Made by a program: the position numbers and the translations under genes. The notes under the pieces are model-generated. The model was not told the origin of the DNA, did not search any database, and saw nothing but the letters and a program-made list of their open reading frames with translations. This document shows positions 1 through 12,776 of a DNA stretch of 64,000 nucleotides, piece after piece. This DNA comes from Psettodes erumei (taxonomy: Eukaryota; Chordata; Actinopteri; Pleuronectiformes; Psettodidae): positions 2,287,501 through 2,351,500 of the forward strand of contig JAFBJZ010000874.1 in assembly GCA_016785225.1 (NCBI GenBank), given 5' to 3'. The stretch's first letter is position 1. Each line of letters starts with the position of its first letter.

Positions 1-1
1 A

Positions 2-529
<528 letters not shown>

Positions 530-570
530 CCATATTTCAGATCATTCAGAGCATCCGCATGGGGATGTGA
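530..570 (+). CDS. serp2: serp2, last coding exon
   Basis: After the cag acceptor, bases 530-531 complete an alanine codon with the last g of the previous exon. The exon then reads IFQIIQSIRMGM and a TGA stop at 568-570. This C-terminus is invariant in vertebrate RAMP4/SERP proteins. It completes the membrane anchor and leaves a very short lumenal tail, as expected for a tail-anchored protein. The splice phase (1+2) fits the upstream exon exactly. The small size means it cannot be found as a long reading frame; identification rests on the peptide match and the splice sites. Confidence 0.95.
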
Positions 571-1020
571 TGCAGGCAGCGTCCCCGGACCCCCGTCCCA
601 CCCCTTCATGCCCTCACTGAGCCTGGAAAGCCCACGCCTGCACAGCCCCCGACCCCCCCTCCAGAGGCCCAGAGACTGACGGAGCCGCAGCTTCAGATCT
701 AACAGATCTCAGAGAGCGAGAGAAGCTTCCCTGACCTCCACCGGCACCTCCTCCGGACACGTCCCCCACCCCCAACCAGCGTTTACAGTGTTGCAGTCTG
801 TGGTACTGACAGCTTTTCTATGGACAGTCTAAAACCACGCCGGCTGGAGAACATGCGTGTCTCATTGCTCACTTGGCACGTGTGTGACAGTGTGAGACTG
901 TGGATGTGCGACTGTGTGTGGCCAGTGATTCCTGCTGACAATGTGCCATATCTGTCCGTTTCAGTGTTTGTCCGTGTCGTGGGAGAAGAATCTTTTTTCA
1001 AATAAATGTCGAGCACTTAG
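571..1020 (+). other. serp2: serp2 3' UTR
   Basis: Non-coding sequence after the serp2 stop. It contains a C-rich tract at 575-780 and ends near an AATAAA at 1001-1006. A second AATAAA at 1178-1183 could serve as a distal end. Confidence 0.7.
1001..1006 (+). promoter_or_regulatory. serp2: poly(A) signal of serp2
   Basis: A canonical AATAAA lies 431 bp after the serp2 stop. A second AATAAA at 1178-1183 on the same strand is a candidate distal signal. Confidence 0.65.
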
Positions 1021-1514
1021 GGAACACCCAGTTTGACCTCTGCTTTTGTACGTAGACTCCTTGTGTTTTCAGTGCGCCTGCTCACACACTGCTGATGTTG
1101 TTTCACTGGTGTAGTGGATGAGGAGCCTGTTCGACTCGGATTGAGAAAATTTAACAATCGTTTCTGGTTGAACTTTAAATAAATGTTCAGGCAGAAAAGG
1201 GCCACCTAGTAGCAGCTCCTGTCCAAAAATCACTTGGCTGCGCCTTTTGTCCTCACCGCTCAGTAACATAAGAGGGCAGTCATTCACCTCGATTAAATAA
1301 CAACCTGAAGCAGAGGGGAATGCGTCTGCAGAACTACTCGACATACCGCAAAGCAGGAGGCAGCATGACTCCGCATGTGACCCGACTCCTCGGAAATACA
1401 GCACACCAGCATTCAGAGGCCCGGTAGCACATCGGCACGGCTGTGCCCAGCCAGATGGGAAAGAAATTGAAAAGGGAAAGATATAGAAGAGAAGAGACAG
1501 CGAGCAGGCGGTTC
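1021..1514. other. intergenic gap between convergent serp2 and tsc22d1
   Basis: About 500 bp separate the proximal poly(A) signals of the two convergent genes. I see no coding sequence, RNA gene or repeat here apart from the possible distal serp2 signal at 1178. Confidence 0.6.
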
Positions 1515-2956
1515 TTATTCTTTAAGCATGTTTATTGAAAGTTGTGAAGTGCAGCTGTCAAGTGCAATTTGTTGTATGTATGTTACAATATCTTATCCGG
1601 TCTTTGCGGAAACATGCACAGAACATGAGCATACAACTGATACACAGAATGAAAAAGAAGAAGAAGAAGAAAAAAAATCTCATTTGTTTTTTGTTTGTTT
1701 TGTCATTTTAAATGTTGAGTTTGAAGATAATGTTCATCCAGAAGTACTTCACTGTGAAAAAAAATCATAAAAAGGTGCAATACTCCAGAAAGAAAAAGAG
1801 CCAAGTGAAAATGGTTGTACAGAGTGAATGTGGCTGTGAGTGATATGGACAGCATTGTTGGCTGTGTGTTATCAGTTAAATAACCTAAACTCCTGTTGAT
1901 CCACAATCCTGAAAATACAGCATTAAAAATAGACAACACAGACTGGGCAAGACTAGCACGTCCCTCGCTCACCCGCTTCAATCTGTGCAACCTAGATAAT
2001 CTGTTACTTTTTCCCCTTCTCCTCACTATTTTACATGGTACTTACACTATACAGAAATATACATCGTCTTCTGCCCATCAAACTTTTAGGAAAAAAAGAA
2101 AATGCAGCTTAGCCCAACGCCTCAACCCTGCCAAATAAGGTTTAAATTACATGCCACCGCAGGGTTGAGAAAACAGCAATAATGAGCTTTGTCGAGGGCA
2201 AAACGAGAAGCTTGAAAGTGAAATACTGAAAATAGAATATCATCATCTCCATAAGAAACCATGTTTTGTTCATCCCACCAACCCACAGTTGAAGTAACGT
2301 CATCAATGCTGCCAAGTGTTGTTCAAAATACCCCCCCCCCGACTCCCCCATTCCAGATGGGGACTTTGTCAAGATAATAATTGCTAACATTCTTCATTTG
2401 TCACTCTGAGAAGGCTTTTTCTCTCTCTCTCTCTCAGATCTCTCAACTTGTAACTATAGGATCTACTCTTGAGAGAGAACCACTTTTATTTACATCATTC
2501 AGCAAAAACAAAAGGTAACAATCAATACAGTCCTCTCCACCTCCTGCCCCTCCAGCTCCATCGTCAGTTAAATCGACATCACTTAAAATCCAGACACAGG
2601 CACAGTGATTTTTTTAAATCTATAGTTAAGTATAATGTCGCCACTGATAAACTGTTTTGTTTCTCTTGGTAAGACATTCTAGTTGATATGTCCAAGGGTT
2701 ATTTGGCAACTGTTCAACAATTCATCCTCCTCTGAACCCCGCCCCCCCCAAAAAAACAGCATCTCAAGATTGTCACCCCCCGCTGTGCAGTAGAGCACAG
2801 CACTGCTCGTCCCGCTGGCTGCATCCTTCTGAGAGATAAATATGTGCAAATTCTTGTCTTAACAGCGCAACCTCCTGCTGTAGAAGGCGAGGCTTTGGAT
2901 CTGCTGCTGTGGCAGAACGCAAAAACCAGTCAGTCATTCTGTCTGTGCAGACCGAG
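1515..2956 (-). other. tsc22d1: tsc22d1 3' UTR
   Basis: Non-coding continuation of the last tsc22d1 exon, from the TAG stop to the candidate poly(A) signal. It contains a C10 run at about 2331-2340, a short CT repeat near 2420-2434 and many A/T-rich stretches. The length is inferred from the position of the poly(A) signal, not from transcript data. Confidence 0.6.
1531..1536 (-). promoter_or_regulatory. tsc22d1: candidate poly(A) signal of tsc22d1
   Basis: TTTATT on the plus strand is AATAAA on the minus strand, 1.4 kb after the tsc22d1 stop codon. It is the signal nearest the convergent neighbour, so it likely marks the distal 3' end. Confidence 0.5.
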
Positions 2957-3226
2957 CTACGCCGAGGGGCCAGAGCTGTGCGAGGCGGGCTGCGCCAGGG
3001 CGGCGGCGTTTGGGGGTCCCGGTGTGGCAGCTGTCGGGGGGGCAGGCGGGGAGCCGGTCTGAACTTGGGCCTGGAACTGGGCCATCTGTTCTGGGCTGGC
3101 CAGCGTCTTCAGCAGGGTGTTCTCCTGCTCCAGCTGGGAGTTGCGCTCAATCAGCTCCTTGATCTGCTCCTTTAGGACCTCCACCTCCTCACGCACAGCA
3201 TACATGAGGTGACTCTTCACCAGGTC
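2957..3226 (-). CDS. tsc22d1: tsc22d1, last coding exon: TSC box and leucine zipper (both isoforms)
   Basis: TSC22 domain family member 1 is a TGF-beta-inducible, leucine-zipper transcriptional regulator that homo- and heterodimerises with other TSC22 proteins. This exon encodes 89 residues: [20 protein letters not shown] (TSC box), then the zipper ([16 protein letters not shown], leucines on a heptad), the conserved [15 protein letters not shown], and a Pro/Ala-rich tail ending HSSGPSA and TAG at 2957-2959. The acceptor (ctgtctcag, minus strand) directly precedes GAC at 3226. Sequence and length match vertebrate TSC22D1; paralogues (TSC22D2-4) differ in the tail. The exon is used by the short (147 aa) and long (1043 aa) products. 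Confidence 0.96.
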   Translation of the reverse strand, partial: DLVKSHLMYAVREEVEVLKEQIKELIERNSQLEQENTLLKTLASPEQMAQFQAQVQTGSPPAPPTAATPGPPNAAALAQPASHSSGPSA

Positions 3227-4338
3227 CTGAGACAGACAGAGACATGGGTTATGACTGCAATACCGTGTGATATGGAAATTGTGCTCTTGAAAACGTGTGG
3301 CAAAACTGAACCTACAACAGTCATAAACAGTTCATTACTTAAAAAAAAGAATTCAAATCTACTTATAGAAAATAAGGTTAATCGAGCAACTAGTCATTGG
3401 GTTGTAGATTTTAACTGCAAAGTGCTTTAAACACCATCAGTAATGGATTATGTTATGTAGAAGTCATTATGTGATGAAATACCTCTTAATAAATTGAATA
3501 TACAGCAACAACAAAAAACATGGATAATTGTGACCTACAGCTCAAGATGATTAATGAGTTTAACAGAGGTGGAGTTTTAGTGAGTGAGACTTAATCAAAC
3601 CTAATGTGGCCATAACGCAATAAACGGACGGGAAAGGGAAACCGTGAGTGAGAATATTTCCAGGGTGCCACGTCATTAACCCGGCCCAGATTATAGTGTC
3701 ATCAGCCAATCAGAGGCTCGGGTATTTATAACGAGGCGTGTGAGCCTTGCAGTTTGCCTAGCAACAGAGGCGACGGCAACAACAACAGAGACGGAGCGAA
3801 ACCAAAACAGGAAAAATTAAACGCCGTTTGAGTTGCTGCGAGTAAAAAGCGCTGAACTCACAGACGTGATTTTATAGTGCACGTGAGCCCAATGAAAATA
3901 TTACACTCATTTAAATTAAAATCCCAAATACTTAAAATACTTCAAACGACAGTGAAGCTGCCCAAGCTGGATACAGCGGCTGGTTTGAGGAAGGCTATTT
4001 ACAGTTTGGTTAAGGACGCTTTATTTAACACATCTACTTTCACATTTGGGATAAAGAATATTTTGATCCCGTTGTAATTTAAATGGTTTATTCTTAAAGG
4101 AACACGTCGGTACATTAGTGAAATTCCTATTCCTGACTTACTCCACAACAATATACAATGAATACATAAGAGAAGCATGTGTAGGAATGTTCATCATAAT
4201 CAGAGACCTGTCCCCAGATATTGTCTCCTAATGAAGTCCAGTTCAAATCACCCACTCCTTTGTTTCATGAAGATTAAAGCCACTGAACTAATCAACATTT
4301 TCAGTGTTCAGTGTAAAGAGAGACGCGCTGGAACTCAC
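3227..4338 (-). other. tsc22d1: tsc22d1 intron before the last exon
   Basis: The donor is gtgag and the acceptor ctgtctcag on the minus strand. It contains a compact promoter-like cluster at 3666-3765, described separately. I see no exon in it. Confidence 0.85.
3666..3765. promoter_or_regulatory. candidate intragenic promoter: CRE-like, CCAAT, TATA and X-box motifs
   Basis: Within about 100 bp lie CACGTCA (near 3669), CCAATCAGAGGC (CCAAT at 3706-3710), tatttata at 3723-3730 (TATAAATA on the minus strand), and the RFX-like GTTTGCCTAGCAAC at 3752-3765. This density is typical of a core promoter. On the minus strand it could start a transcript carrying only the TSC-box exon; on the plus strand it would be an antisense RNA. 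Activity is inference from motifs only. Confidence 0.35.
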
Positions 4339-4390
4339 CATCGCTTGTTCGATCTTGTTGTCTATAGCCACAACACTGGCTCCTGACGAA
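4339..4390 (-). CDS. tsc22d1: tsc22d1, common internal exon
   Basis: A 52-nt exon encoding (S)SGASVVAIDNKIEQAM, the invariant lead-in to the TSC box. On the minus strand it is bounded by tgcag before 4390 and gtgagt after 4339. It begins in phase 2 with T. That base completes an AG-T serine codon with the short first exon and a GG-T glycine codon with the long first exon, so both splice forms stay in frame. The human protein has the same junction residues, which confirms the model. Confidence 0.96.
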
Positions 4391-4766
4391 CTGCAAAAGA
4401 GGAAAATGGGAATTATTCAAACGTGTTATAAACCAAATATGTGCTGTGAATTCACACAAGAGTCGCAGCCCGCGGAGGACCGGCCTTTGTCACTCAATAG
4501 AAATGAGAGTAGTTACAGGAAGCATCTGGAATTTTCTATTTAAAAAAAAAAAAAAAAATCAACGGCCTGGTTTCGTTATGGGGCTACTCCATCATGCCCA
4601 TTCCTTAGAAGGCGTTTATAGCAGCGTAGTCCCTGTGGGTGCACTGGCGCTGTAGCATCCGTCGACCGTGCAGTCTCCCCCATCACACAGCGGTGACATT
4701 ACCGGTGCATGTGCAGGGGAGACGAGCCCCGGACACACAGGCGCCCGTGAATGTCGCACCATTTAC
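4391..4766 (-). other. tsc22d1: tsc22d1 intron after the short first exon
   Basis: This 376-bp intron begins with gtaaat and ends with tgcag on the minus strand. It contains an A-run at about 4542-4558. I see nothing else in it. Confidence 0.85.
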
Positions 4767-4888
4767 CTGTTGTCGAGCTTGACGTGCGAGCTCTCCGCGC
4801 TCAGCAACGACGACAGAAACGAGATGGAGAAATTTCTCAGCTGGCAGACGCCTAGATCCATAGCCACGGTGTAGCACGGCGTATTCAT
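4767..4888 (-). CDS. tsc22d1: tsc22d1, first exon of the short isoform
   Basis: This exon encodes the 40-residue N-terminus specific to the short TSC-22 isoform: MNTPCYTVAMDLGVCQLRNF followed by SISFLSSLLSAESSHVKLDN. The core AMDLGVxQLRxFSISFLSSLL is diagnostic of TSC22D1 short form and aligns with the human protein. The ATG at 4886-4888 is chosen because the human start lies at the same distance before AMDLG. Upstream in-frame codons also remain open, but they are not conserved and are Arg/Gly-rich, as in a CpG-island 5' UTR. The donor is AG|gtaaat. Joined to the two downstream exons it gives 147 aa, close to the usual 144. Confidence 0.94.
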
Positions 4889-5290
4889 GCTGTTCGTCTT
4901 TTTTTGTTCTCCTTTTTGTTTTATAGACCGTGAACGATCAGCCCCGTGTCCCGACACGACCTCCGCGCGACCAGCTCCGCGAGACACATTCACACGAGCT
5001 ATTCTGGCGTTTGTGCCCGGCAAAAAGCTCTTGCGGCGACCGCGGCGCTTACAAACAACAATCCAAGGTCAGCTCATCTCGGCTCTACGCAAAAAAAATC
5101 TGCAGCTCCCGACAAGCCCGCATAATTTATCCAGTGACGCGCCGAGAGGGCGGCTCGTGATTGGTGGAGACAGGGGCAGTTTGAATAATTTATTCAGGAA
5201 CGCCCCCACCTGGCGCTCAGCTGACACGCATTTGCATAAAATATTCTGGGAACGGCGAGGAGGTGGATGAAACCGGGGAAAACCGGATGG
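4889..5290 (-). promoter_or_regulatory. tsc22d1: CpG-rich promoter and 5' UTR of short tsc22d1
   Basis: This CpG-dense region lies upstream of the short first exon. It has an inverted CCAAT (attgg, about 5159-5163) and three AT-rich boxes at 5121, 5183 and 5234 that stand out in the GC-rich context. TATAAAA occurs at 4919-4925 on the minus strand, but it is too near the ATG to set the main start. The exact transcription start cannot be read from sequence. Confidence 0.55.
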
Positions 5291-6225
5291 GAAAGGAAGA
5301 AGAAAGGGCTGTAGTACTGAAAAAACAGGCAGGGGAAGGGCAAGGATTCAGGGCTGGTGAACTGCAGCGACAATACACAAAAATCTGCTCCGGTGTCAGT
5401 CGCAAAAGCTGCCTTAGACGGGAATTCACTTTATAATCTTATATTTTCATAATCTCAATAACAAGGCAACGACGAGATTGTTTTATTTAACAATAGTGTA
5501 TCACTATACAAATTGATGTTTCCCCTTATTTTCATTCCCCAAATTTTAATGAATATAAGCAGTTGTGTAGGTTTCAGTCACCCATCCATCATATTACATG
5601 CAATTTTATGCTCCTTTAAAAGTATTCAAAAAGTGATGCAATGATTTCACAAACCACACATACCTAAACGTTGTCAGCACGATCCGCACAATCTACTGTA
5701 AGGCGATATGGAGACGATAGTCAACAGTCGTTATCAGACCAGATAGAAATAGACCATTAAGCGTCGGGGGCAGGCGTTAAATCATAAGGTTTCAAACGCC
5801 AATGAGGCGCAAGCCTGCATACACGCATGGTGCCCCCACGTGGCCCCGTGGTGCACTGCAGAGCTGTGAGGCAGAGCCACAGGAACGAGCTTTGAACATA
5901 GAAATGATCACAACCAGCGTATATTCAGTGCATATTCCGCAATACAAAGCGTCACACTTCTGGCCTAAAAGAAAAAACGTCACCCTGGACTCCACGGACC
6001 CCAGGTTGAGGTTTTGCAAAACACCATGACCCAGTTTCCCCCCTTTACGTGCGATAAATGTCTCAAACGTCTCAAAATGATGGAGGTCACTGTGGATCAG
6101 TGAGGTTAAACCTGCCAAAGCTGCCTTCTCAGCACTTTGTAGTGGGAAGTGTCTTTGAGCTGAACAGTCACACGGACACACCGAAACAACTCCCACCTCA
6201 GACATTGTGTAATCAGGACCCACTC

Positions 6226-6228
<3 letters not shown>

Positions 6229-6270
<42 letters not shown>
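6229..6270. repeat. (CA)n microsatellite
   Basis: An uninterrupted CA run of about 42 bp in the tsc22d1 intron. Confidence 0.98.
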
Positions 6271-6272
<2 letters not shown>

Positions 6273-9200
6273 CCCTACATTCTTTGAAAAGCCACACATA
6301 CCTCATACGCCCAAACCCCTCAAAGTCGCATGTACACACTCTGGACATTCCTGTCTGCCTGATCACACCTACAATGACCGGTGCACACCAAGTACCATCA
6401 AAGTGATTTAACAGTCCCTGTTCACCTTTAAAATTGGGGCTTAGGGCTAATTTGGGTATCGCAGCTCAGTCTTGGCATCTTAAGCACCGGCGCTGTGAAG
6501 GGAGGCTCAAACACGGCCTGTGAACACCGGCGCTGATGTCAGCCTCTGATCCCGGCCAAACACTCCAGCGCTTAACAAGAAGCCGAGCGGCCCGATAAGA
6601 GTCTCTAAGCCTCACTTATCTCTTCCGGTCTCTTCTTTGACGAGGAGAGGGTTTAACCAATTATCCAGACCCAAATAGCCAGTACAACTGCAGTTCTAGT
6701 GTGGTCCCTCTCGCTCACAGGCACAGAGGCCCGGCAGGAGCCACACTTGGTCCCACTGACAGCCGGCTGAGAGGAAAGCTGGAGGACATTCCTAGAAAAC
6801 GCACTTTGTTAAGCCACAGGTCAAGAACACGAACAAGACAAACCCCCAACAAATCCAGTTAAAACACTAAAACAAAACAAGTAGGGTTGTTTAAGGTTTT
6901 CCTATGCAGGCTCGTGTTTTTTTTTTCCCAACGGTAACGTACATAAAATGTCGAATTTTCATTTTACAACTATTCAAATTTATTTCAGTTCAACTGCGAT
7001 ACTGTGATATGTAACTTCCCTCAGTGGAGTTTACTCATTGCAGTGTTCCACTTTTTGCTCCAGGTTTTAAGTGTGTTAAAGGTTCGGCCAGCCAGCTGAT
7101 GGCTTCGCTGTAAAATAACCCAGTGACCCACTGAGGCAACTAAGGAGAGATATGACCCAAACTGAATTAAGGCCAAAGCTCAAGGTCCGTTAACAAACGT
7201 CCGCCTGGCTGATGTTCTAGTTTTTGCCTCACACTAATTATTAGTGCTAAAGGGCCATCTTAAATAAACAGGAGAGCACATAGCTGTCCAAAAGCAAACA
7301 TGCATTAAGTCTGCATACAGTGACCTAATTTAAAACATACATATGTGTTTTCTTAATATGTGCAGGTTTGTAATACGCACAAAAAGCAGTAAAAACAAAA
7401 ACAAAAACAGAAAACGTGTGGGCTGCATGTGCTCTACTGCTGCAAAACAGTCGGGAAGTACCATGTGATATGATGGAGAAGATCGACCAATGTGGTGGCA
7501 ACAGCAGAATATGGCAAGCAAGGCAGTGACTGAAAACAAACCCACTGTCCACTGGACACATTAGCAAGTGGGATAGATTTATTCTGCAGATGTATGTCCA
7601 TTCCTTTGTCTCAGCACATCTAGGAAGATGAAGCTAAATAAGGTTTGACAGAACTTACAGCGTGATGAGTGCCCAGTAAGCCAGTTTTACAGTGTGCGCT
7701 CAAAAGTGTCCGTCCGTGCGAACGCTACCCCCGGAGCCATGAATGACTGAATGGAGTGGACAATATAGCCACGCAACCTTTTGTGTGCAGCTACTGTAGC
7801 GATTGGCCCGGGCGGCGAGCTCCCCTGGGGTTCCCTGCCTTTATTTTACCTTTTGAGATGCTGCTCCAGCTCCCAGAACAAAAGCTTCATTGCCATCTCG
7901 TCATGGCCCTGCACCCGCACGCCCCGCGCTCTCATGGAGCCGTCCGTCAGCAGGAACATGTACGCTCCCAAGTAACACGGCGGCGTAACCCCGAGCTTCT
8001 TTGTTTCAGTGTTTAAAAAAACAAAACAAAAGAAAAGCGGCCCCGGCTCCTTCTTCAGCTAACACAGATCTGGGTCGCCCCTACAGATGCGTCAGCGAAC
8101 GCGGCCGCACGGAGGAAGCAAAGGCAGCGTGCCAGGTTATGACGACTGTGTACATGTCTGCATGTCATCCATTTGTGTTTGAATGGCTGACTAGTGAGTG
8201 AATTACTGAGTAGCGACAGTAAGCTGGGCGGGTGGTGACGTGTGATCATGTGATACCGGGAGTTACATAAACCATCAACAGAGATTAGCATGTGGCCCAG
8301 TGATTTCCCTGCTCCTCCACCACAGGCCCTCTGCCCTCTATAGCCTGAGACGCAGATATGCATGTTAAAAGAGTGGGCCGCGGCTCCTCAGCGTCACTTC
8401 AGCATTACCAAGTCTCCGCCTTTCTCCCGGCTGCTCCAGATGAATTACATTTATCTGGAAGACTAACATGCAATCACGTGTCTCTTTCAGCATGCTGTAG
8501 TTTCTAATGCACATAAACACGGCAGCGGGAAATGATGTGGATGCTCTGTACGCACCCTGCCGAGGTCTGGGGGATGACATATGGGGCACTAGATGGTACA
8601 GACTGCCCTTTAAAGTCAGGGGTGGTAGAGATTTCCAAAAAGACAGCATACTTTCCGTGTTACATAAAGGTTGTCAGAATAACTGAGGGGTCAAATTCGT
8701 CTGGAGTTTTGGTCTCCACGGCAAAAACTTTAACCTGTTGGTCTAGCAGGCAGTTTCCAAATGAATCATGACTTTTTTTTGTTTTGGGGCATCCCTTAGT
8801 TCTCAGTCCCTGGCCCTCTGTGTGATAGACAAGAGACCCTGTGCCTCAGGGCCTTATCTTGTCATTTCTCATTGAAGAGCAGCCTTAAGATGGCTTAGCA
8901 CCCCTGCAGACAGAAAACACAACGCGCGCTCACAGAGCCTCTGCCGGCTTAGAGACAGCCGGCCAAGAAACAACAGGTGAAGGATGAGCACAATGCGCGG
9001 GATTTGACTTGTCCCAACAGACCCGATGGGCCGGGGTGAATCAGTACCGCGTGACTCCCGGGTGGGTCATAAAAATCCGACACCACCTCAGTTAAGCTGA
9101 CCTAGACTTCAGTCCTCCAGTTACCTCACAATAAGGAAGTTCAATGTGTTGTTTACCACCTAAAAGTATTCTAAAATACTAAATAAAACAACATACCAGC

Positions 9201-10012
9201 AGCTAATATCACTGGTATTTGATCATGTGACCGTGACATTAGGCTGCACGACCATCAAGTCCTGCTTATATACTCTACCTACAGTAACCGGCTCTGTCAG
9301 TCGCTGTTTCAGGCGACCACCTAAACGCTGTTCACTCACTTCCTGAGCCGGGCTCAGCACGATCCTCAGCGGAGGCTGCGCAGCGCTCCAGCATGTGCAC
9401 TATACACAAGTGAATATTAATTGAATGCACGAGTTAGCGTTTCCACTGTGACATGTCGTTTTACTCCCATGGGAACGCACAGTGTACAGGCACTACTTTC
9501 TGAAGGGCCATTATCAAGTCTGGTATTTTTTCTTTTCATTGTGATGAAAGAAGAGCTGTGTGTGTTGGTTACATTTCTGGTTTAATTGCTGTTTTGGGTT
9601 TTTGCTTTTTGTTTTTCTGGTAAAGTGTGTCTTACAGGAAGAGTAACTCACATCCGCTGTCTTTCAGGGGGAAATGTAAACTTTAAAGGTTAATGAAAGG
9701 GGCCTGGCATGTCCCTGCGATGAAAAAAAAAAAAAAGAGGCCTATTGAATTGTTGAATTGTAAAGGCTTTTGGCTGAGCTGGAGTTTGATAGTGGAAAGC
9801 GCACACAGACGTTACCAGTAAGCCCTGGCAGTGCTTTTCCATAGTCCCACTCTGACTATGGAGAATGACAGAGAGCTACTGAGTGAGTCAGTCAGAGAGG
9901 CAGGGAGGAATGATGAGTGGCCATTTTGCCCCCCCACACACATGTAAGGGAGAGAAGCGCTATTGGGAGTATTTGGGCTGACAGCAGCAAGTCCTTAGTC
10001 CTCGCTCTATGC

Positions 10013-10128
<116 letters not shown>

Positions 10129-12763
10129 TGGGAGAGGCAGAGCAAGAGAAGGAGGGAGAGAGACTGGGCCAGAGACACAGAACCAGAATGGCCTGGAGCC
10201 ACCGCCTCAGCATTCACACTGTCTCAAAGCATCACGGACAGAGGGAGGGCACAACAAACGTGTGATTCCAATGTGGTTTGACTTGATGCTGTTTCTTTTT
10301 GACACCGTGTTTGGACAGAAAGTACATGCAATTTGAGTCTCGCATCTAGGGTGGACCCCCCGCCCTCGTGCAATGTCAGCAACGCCCCCGCAATCCCGCA
10401 AAGGATAAGCTGTAGGCGACACGCTGGAAGGAGCCTCTCCCACTTCACACCATCGCAGAGCGATGTGACTACGCTACAAACCCACCCTGCCATGGTTCTT
10501 TGCAAAACACATTGTAGTAAAGTGGCTCCAAACCTGCTGAAAATACCTGCAGTGAGTTGCTCAGCGAATTCCTCCTGCATTGTGCAGTGAGACACTCCAA
10601 TCCCCTCTGGCGGGCGAGACGACCTTTTTTCGGAATGGGTCATACACACAGACGATCGCGCAGAAGATCCCGGTTACATAACTGTGTGTGTGATGTGTGG
10701 TGAGCAGCAGGTCTGAATAATGTGGAGTGAAACCTGGCATTAAAAGAGATTAGCAGCCAAAGAACACACAGCGCCCCGAGTCCGGACGACAGAGGCAGGG
10801 GATAAAGCTAGTGCAGCAGTAAGGATGGGGGGAGAAAGGGTTGAAAGGAGAGAGGTATGTCTCCTCATCAGAGAGGTCAATACAGAATCAACAGCTGGAC
10901 ACACCTGCGGGTTTAAACAGCCAAAACATCAGCAGAGTCCAAATCGACTCGACTCAGGCCTGAAATATTACAGCGCGGACTCTGTCTTCTCCACGGAATG
11001 AGAAGTTGGGGGGAACTTACAGCTTTCCTGCAGCTACTGAAGAAAACAAAGCCTTGAAAGTTAATGCGAACATTTCCTACACGTGCCGCCGACACAAACC
11101 CCGTGTCTGCCCAAAGACAGCGTTGGAACAAACTGCGTCACGACGCACCATGAAGAAAATACAGTGCAACCCTGATCAGAACGGTGAGAAAAAAAAGTCT
11201 GCTGAGGGAGGGACAATTAGTCACGTCTTATATCTGGGCCACAAAGCTTTGGGAACGCGAGGCACACGCCCGCTACACGGCCCCCGCCTCGCAGCCACCG
11301 GAGCGATATGCAGTAAGCGGGCTTGTGCTGGCAGCTTGGAGGCTGCATTTCTTCTCGACGCTTCACAGAGCCACGAGGCAAAATGATTCGCCTCCCCCTC
11401 GAGCCCCCGTCACCATCTCGGCATCCCCGCCTGCGGCGCGGTCGACAGGTCTCGCAGCCAAATCAGCGCAAGCAGCGGGTGCGTGCGTTGGTCGCAGCAG
11501 GAGCTCTGTGCTTCTATTTGTGAGCCAGTGAAGAGTTCCAAGAAGTACCACACACACCACATCGGTGATACGCAAGATCTCATTTGTTCTGAGGCCCTGA
11601 AAACCAAGAGACAGAGCCAAGGGCCGGCGTGTAGCACAAGTGATTTTTCGCTGACAGGCCAAGCCGTCGATGGGGAAATTTACCATCCACCTCAGCTGAC
11701 TGAGACTCCTCTGATGTCTTTACACAATATTTAATGGTTAAAAAAAAAATATATAATCAATGAACAGATCAAAGGATTCCTGTTTTCTGTCAGCTGTCCA
11801 AACAGGTCAGGCAAAGGTCATCTAATCAATGACCCCCAGACAATTAAGCAACAAGCCCTGACCCAATTCCCCGCCTTCCAATTGGTGAAGAGAGATGTGC
11901 GTGTGCGCGCGTGAGATCACAAGAGAAGAGGACGGAGCGGTGAGTGGATTAACCGGTGACGACGCCGGCGTCACTGGGCTCGGGTCCCTGACGACAGCGG
12001 AGCCGTCGCAAACAATCCAAGCGTTGTGTCCAGCCTGGCGTGCCAGCGCAGACGCCTGACGCCCCCACCATCATCAAGCCACTTTCACCGTGGCGGTCCT
12101 TCACTGGCCGCTCCTATTAGTTGTTGCACGTAATGTCCCCTTCCAACCAAACAAAAGCCAGGATGAGGTCACATGTCAATCCCTAATAAAGTGATTTCAT
12201 AGCACCGGTTCAGTCTCAGCTGCACTGCACCGCCCTGACAAACTGTTAGGAGTCTGGCAATGTACCGAAGAGAGTATCGATGGAAACAGTTTGTTAAATG
12301 ACGACCACAAAAAGAAATGGTGACGATGACAACCTCTCTATCAACCGATCTGTTGTTGTGGTTGTTATCAGTATGGTGCTGATGATCAACTGCAGGCCAC
12401 GCTGCCATCGCCTGGAGACACATCACAACGCGAGGCCAGGAGTCCTCTTTGGAAAAACTTCAAAAGTAAATTCCCCACAGCCGGATGTTAGTGAATCTAA
12501 CGTTACAGACGTGGTTTCAGGTGAAAACAAAATCATAACCTGCATCACAATGAGACAAGACAGAAGCAATAAAAATAATCTTACCTGTTACAGCAGGAGG
12601 GCAGGCCACAGGAAAACATGGAGGGAAGAAAAAGAGACAAACGATTAGTGACAGTACACACATGGCTTCGTCCCGTTTCTTCAGAAATCTCTACATCGAC
12701 AGGCCACACCTGCACGTGCCTCAGGCTGAAGTGAGACTCCAGAGGTATAAACTGGTGCACTCT

Positions 12764-12776
12764 GCCATCTAGTGGC
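12764..12776 (-). promoter_or_regulatory. CTCF-like binding motif (minus orientation)
   Basis: The minus strand reads GCCACTAGATGGCAGAG across this site. It contains a full match to the vertebrate CTCF core CCASYAGRKGGC followed by the usual AGA. Binding is inferred from the motif. Confidence 0.55.

Noticed and set aside
1199..1216. A third CTCF-like motif (minus strand CTACTAGGTGGC)
   Set aside because: It has one mismatch in the core and lies between the convergent gene ends. It is too weak to list beside the two exact sites.
4889..5023. In-frame N-terminal extension of the short tsc22d1 isoform
   Set aside because: The Arg/Gly-rich extension is a CpG-island reading. The human short isoform starts at the position equivalent to 4888.
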